NCBI GenBank assembly: GCA_002490725.1
Contig: DKUN01000013.1
Span: 41,762-105,761, forward strand
Direction of reading: 5' to 3'
Length of the DNA: 64,000 bases
Origin: Porphyromonadaceae bacterium UBA7203
Lineage (GTDB): Bacteria > Bacteroidota > Bacteroidia > Bacteroidales > Muribaculaceae
Part shown: positions 61,368 to 64,000 of the stretch, piece after piece
Layout of the letters: every line of letters begins with the position of its first letter
How positions within the stretch are numbered: position 1 is the stretch's first letter
Notes under the pieces: generated by a model
The model's database searches: none
What the model was told of the DNA's origin: nothing
What the model saw: only the letters and a program-made list of their open reading frames with translations
Program-made: the position numbers and the translations under genes

Positions 61368-63753
61368 TTGAGGGCCGGTTAGTTAGTATTGATTTAAGTA
61401 ATTCATATCCAAGTTCCCCATCCTTTAATGAACGGGAGCTATACTTAAAACCTCTGCTGGGTAGAGTTAGCCAATCGCTTATTGACGGTATATAATCTCC
61501 CCCATCAAAGGAACCCGAAATCATCGATATATATTGTAACGCAAAGAAGTATGTCTCTTCATCGTAATCTGGTTCATGAAGGATTTGAGTGCAGATATCA
61601 TGCAATAATACCCAAAAAACATAATTATCAGTAAATCTATTTGATGCCAAACGTGATAATGCGAAACAAATAATACCGCCTACTCCTTTTTCAAAACTCT
61701 TTTCGGCAGAATTTGTCCTCGAAAGCACTGCTTTCTCTACGACTTCTTCTATCCGCTCGAGAATATCTGAATGTAAGTATTGGTCAAGATGTAGCAATAA
61801 CCAACCGCATCCTGACAATCCGTGATGAAAACCGATATTAGGCTTGACTTTTTCTAATTCTGTCTCTATCAGGTTACAATATTTTTCAAGAGCTTTGTCA
61901 AGCAATTTTTCTCGTTTGGAGAGCGAATATGCATAGCGCAAATGTAATATAATTGCTCCTAATCCATCTATTAGACTTAAACTCTCTATTTGTTCTATTT
62001 CCTGTCTAATATATAAGTTGTCAGTAAATACGCTGTTATTATCGGATGAGTATATTAATTGGATTGTATTGTCTACTTCCTTTTGGTGCTTTCCCCTAAG
62101 GAATGTTTTATCATAAACAAATATTGTTTTATAATAGGAAACTAAGTCATCGATTTTTAATTTATTAGCTTCAAATTCTAAATTTGCGGTAAAATAGGCG
62201 CTGTAGTTAGATGCAAGTGCAAACGCCCGAGTATGGTTCATCTCAGTTTCTCCATAGAATAAGCTGCATATCAGCAAAGAATTATATATCTTATCGGCAT
62301 TCAATGTAGAATACGGCGATTCATTCCGGTACAGGTGTCCGGTTATGAAGTCTTTAAGCAATAAACACTTTCCGCCCTCCAACCAAACCTTATTGCTGAT
62401 ATAGCTTTCGTCGAATCCATAACTTTTTAATCCTTGCAGTCCCTTTAGATAAGTCCAATATCGTTTAGATCCGGCATAAGCAGCTCCTAAAATAGTGGGG
62501 ATTTCCTCAATCCTTTCGGAAGCATCATGTTCGGTTTGACACCATTCTATATCTGGCAAAAGTCTACCTTTCCTCATAGGGTTGAATGCACCATACCCTT
62601 TTTTATAATCTGCGCGTAGAACTAATTCGCCTTCATACATATCAAGCGGAACAGATTGACCGCATAATATACAACGATCGTTCTTCGTAAGTAAACTGAT
62701 AATATTTTCTATACTGGTATAATCATAAATCCTCATATGACCATCCAGTAGCAGGAAATAAGGAGTCTGTATTAAAGAAATTGCCAAGTCGCGACATCCA
62801 GCAACTCCTCGGCGCACTTCATTATATAAGTATATAACGTTATACTTCTTTAGAGCCGAGATATAGTCAATACTATCGTAGGAATGATCGTTCACGACCA
62901 ATATATCAATTTTGTCCCCGCATATCTGACGAATATTTGCCACTGTGTTAATTAGCTCGTCACCCTCATTAAGGAAAGGTATTATTACCGTAACTTCAGT
63001 TCCTGTATACGGTATAGATGGCTCAACATAGTGAGTATTAGCTGCTTTTGATAATGAATCTTGGCAAGAATTCGCAATTAGTAATGCCTGAGCACTCATT
63101 TGTGTTGAATACATATTACTCACCTGTGATGGGCTATTCCTATATATGAGGACCGCAATAGAACTGTTCCAAACAGAGAGCCCCAGTTTTATTGCGTCTA
63201 CCCAAAACTTATAATCTTCAGCAAACCTATAGTCGACGTCATAACGTAATGAGAACTGCCGAATACGCTCCGTTCTCATTATAACGGTGGGGTTTATGAG
63301 GCTATTATGCTTTGCAAAATCAAATAATGTTAGATGAGTTAGTTTCGGCGATTCCTGTTCTTGCAACATATTGCAGTTGTTCTCATGATTACATTTCAAC
63401 TCAGACCCCAAAATATCAATCTCGGGATGTTGCTGTAGTATATCGACTTGGAGTTGGAGGCGTGAAGGCATCATGACGTCGTCGGCATCCATGCGTGCAA
63501 TGTATTTGCCGCGAGCCTCGTCAATCAGACAGTTCAGAGTTGCGATATAGTCATGTTGGCGACAGATAAGTCTGATACGGGGGTCGGCATATGATTTAAC
63601 GATGGCGACGCTGTCGTCGGTCGACCCGTCATCTGCAATAAGGAGTTCAAAGTCGGTAAATGTTTGCTCCAGGACGCTGTCAATGCACTCGCGCAAGTAG
63701 CTCGAGGCATTATACATCGGCATGCAGACCGAAACTTTAGGGGTATGCGGCAT
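61360..63753 (-). CDS. Fusion of two GT2 domains with a LanC-like toroid
   Basis: 797 residues. Domain 1 (1-230): GT2 with DDGSTDD at 41-47 and DADD at 89-92. Domain 2 (252-540): GT2-like with VVNDH at 286-290, the DxH motif D337-G338-H339, and ESYISNKVWLEGG ... TGHLYRNESPY (449-480), which parallels the W-G-G-E ... V-G-H-V-F-R block of polypeptide GalNAc-transferases. Domain 3 (about 585-797): repeated Gly-rich helix caps IDGLGAIILHL, HHGLSGCGWLLLHL, KGVGGIICFALSRL, KDGELGYELLKSI, as in LanC. The zinc ligands of LanC are not visible. Start at 63753; promoter element at 63841. It overlaps the maturase gene by eight bases, so it heads the RiPP operon and probably glycosylates the precursor. 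Confidence 0.82.
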   Translation of the reverse strand: MPHTPKVSVCMPMYNASSYLRECIDSVLEQTFTDFELLIADDGSTDDSVAIVKSYADPRIRLICRQHDYIATLNCLIDEARGKYIARMDADDVMMPSRLQLQVDILQQHPEIDILGSELKCNHENNCNMLQEQESPKLTHLTLFDFAKHNSLINPTVIMRTERIRQFSLRYDVDYRFAEDYKFWVDAIKLGLSVWNSSIAVLIYRNSPSQVSNMYSTQMSAQALLIANSCQDSLSKAANTHYVEPSIPYTGTEVTVIIPFLNEGDELINTVANIRQICGDKIDILVVNDHSYDSIDYISALKKYNVIYLYNEVRRGVAGCRDLAISLIQTPYFLLLDGHMRIYDYTSIENIISLLTKNDRCILCGQSVPLDMYEGELVLRADYKKGYGAFNPMRKGRLLPDIEWCQTEHDASERIEEIPTILGAAYAGSKRYWTYLKGLQGLKSYGFDESYISNKVWLEGGKCLLLKDFITGHLYRNESPYSTLNADKIYNSLLICSLFYGETEMNHTRAFALASNYSAYFTANLEFEANKLKIDDLVSYYKTIFVYDKTFLRGKHQKEVDNTIQLIYSSDNNSVFTDNLYIRQEIEQIESLSLIDGLGAIILHLRYAYSLSKREKLLDKALEKYCNLIETELEKVKPNIGFHHGLSGCGWLLLHLDQYLHSDILERIEEVVEKAVLSRTNSAEKSFEKGVGGIICFALSRLASNRFTDNYVFWVLLHDICTQILHEPDYDEETYFFALQYISMISGSFDGGDYIPSISDWLTLPSRGFKYSSRSLKDGELGYELLKSILTNRPSNV

Positions 63754-63840
63754 TGATAAATAATGTTATTATATATGTAAGATGTTGCCGGGGACGAGGT
63801 TCGGTTTTGATTTAAGGCGATGAACAAATCTTAATCATCG

Positions 63841-63848
63841 CAAATGTA
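63841..63848 (-). promoter_or_regulatory. TAnnTTTG promoter element of the RiPP operon
   Basis: The minus strand reads TACATTTG, 88 bases before the ATG at 63753. It probably drives the whole run from the glycosyltransferase fusion to the precursor, and perhaps beyond. Confidence 0.6.
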
Positions 63849-63885
63849 AGCATAAATTTTATAAAAACAACAATTTTTTAGAAGT

Positions 63886-64000
63886 TTATTCGGTGTAGAC
63901 TTCTCCGCAAAAAGTCAATCCGTTTTGATTTGACAACTCAATGGTAAAGTCCGTAAACTTACCGATGCATATGCTGTTATGGGCATGAAAACGAAGCGAG
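63886..64000 (-). CDS. C-terminal end of an unidentified protein (partial)
   Basis: A frame open to the right edge ends at TAA 63886-63888 and encodes 37 residues, ending NGLTFCGEVYTE, with two Cys. It precedes the RiPP operon on the same strand. It could be another precursor, a transport or immunity gene, or unrelated. Confidence 0.4.
   Translation of the reverse strand, partial: SLRFHAHNSICIGKFTDFTIELSNQNGLTFCGEVYTE

Noticed and set aside
63534..63827. 97-codon frame over the start of the fusion gene
   Set aside because: Out of frame with the clear GT2 N-terminus and without features.
1..64000. tRNA genes, rRNA genes, insertion sequences, CRISPR arrays
   Set aside because: I found no cloverleaf, rRNA or transposase sequence in reading the window; tRNA detection by eye is imperfect.

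Overview
The window looks like a chromosomal segment of a GC-rich member of Bacteroidales, most like Muribaculaceae. The reasons are: promoters of the Bacteroidota TAnnTTTG type in front of most transcription units, no Shine-Dalgarno habit, families such as DUF4270, DUF5106, PCMD lipoproteins, BT_3928-like DoxX proteins and glycine-lipid synthases, and the gene pair glsA-glsB. The species assignment is inference.

Layout. 1-10 kb, mostly minus strand: a broken-off gene end, typA, a secreted F5/8C protein with a CotH-type protein, a DUF4143 ATPase, and thrS-infC-rpmI-rplT. 10-19 kb, plus strand: glsA-glsB-pyrK-pyrD, then an envelope operon (two paralogous outer-membrane proteins, a PCMD lipoprotein, DUF1599, DoxX/MauE). 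18.6-20 kb: an O-acetyltransferase and rplU-rpmA. 20.1-20.4 kb: a strongly structured RNA with its own promoter. 20.5-25.4 kb: small envelope proteins, ftsH and rsfS. 25.5-36.7 kb: valS, a GT2/DUF6056 pair, pyrE with two small genes, and a minus-strand operon with a degenerate glycogen-synthase half, a DUF4270 lipoprotein, a PatB-type lyase and a cytidylate-kinase-like protein. 36.8-40.7 kb: three envelope genes. 40.8-54.3 kb: a tight ten-gene plus-strand unit (DUF5106, mnmA, DUF151 nuclease, MFS permease, rsmE, kdsA, TPR protein, GHL10 protein, S41 protease, mfd), with many 4-base or shorter overlaps.

The striking part is 54.3-64 kb, an AT-rich minus-strand locus that I read as an undescribed ribosomal-peptide (RiPP) cluster. 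In transcription order it encodes: a 797-residue fusion of two GT2 glycosyltransferase domains (the second like polypeptide GalNAc-transferases) with a LanC-like helical toroid; a radical SAM/SPASM maturase split by a one-base frameshift inside a perfect 18-bp inverted repeat; a 116-residue precursor with a double-glycine leader and a Cys-rich core of six-residue repeats (Cys-x2-Asn); an outer-membrane barrel protein; a C39-peptidase ABC exporter; and a very short membrane-fusion-like protein. The likely plan is Cys crosslinking by the radical SAM enzyme, glycosylation by the fusion enzyme, leader cleavage and export by the C39 transporter, and passage across the outer membrane. As sequenced, the maturase is broken, so the locus may be decaying, phase-variable or recoded.
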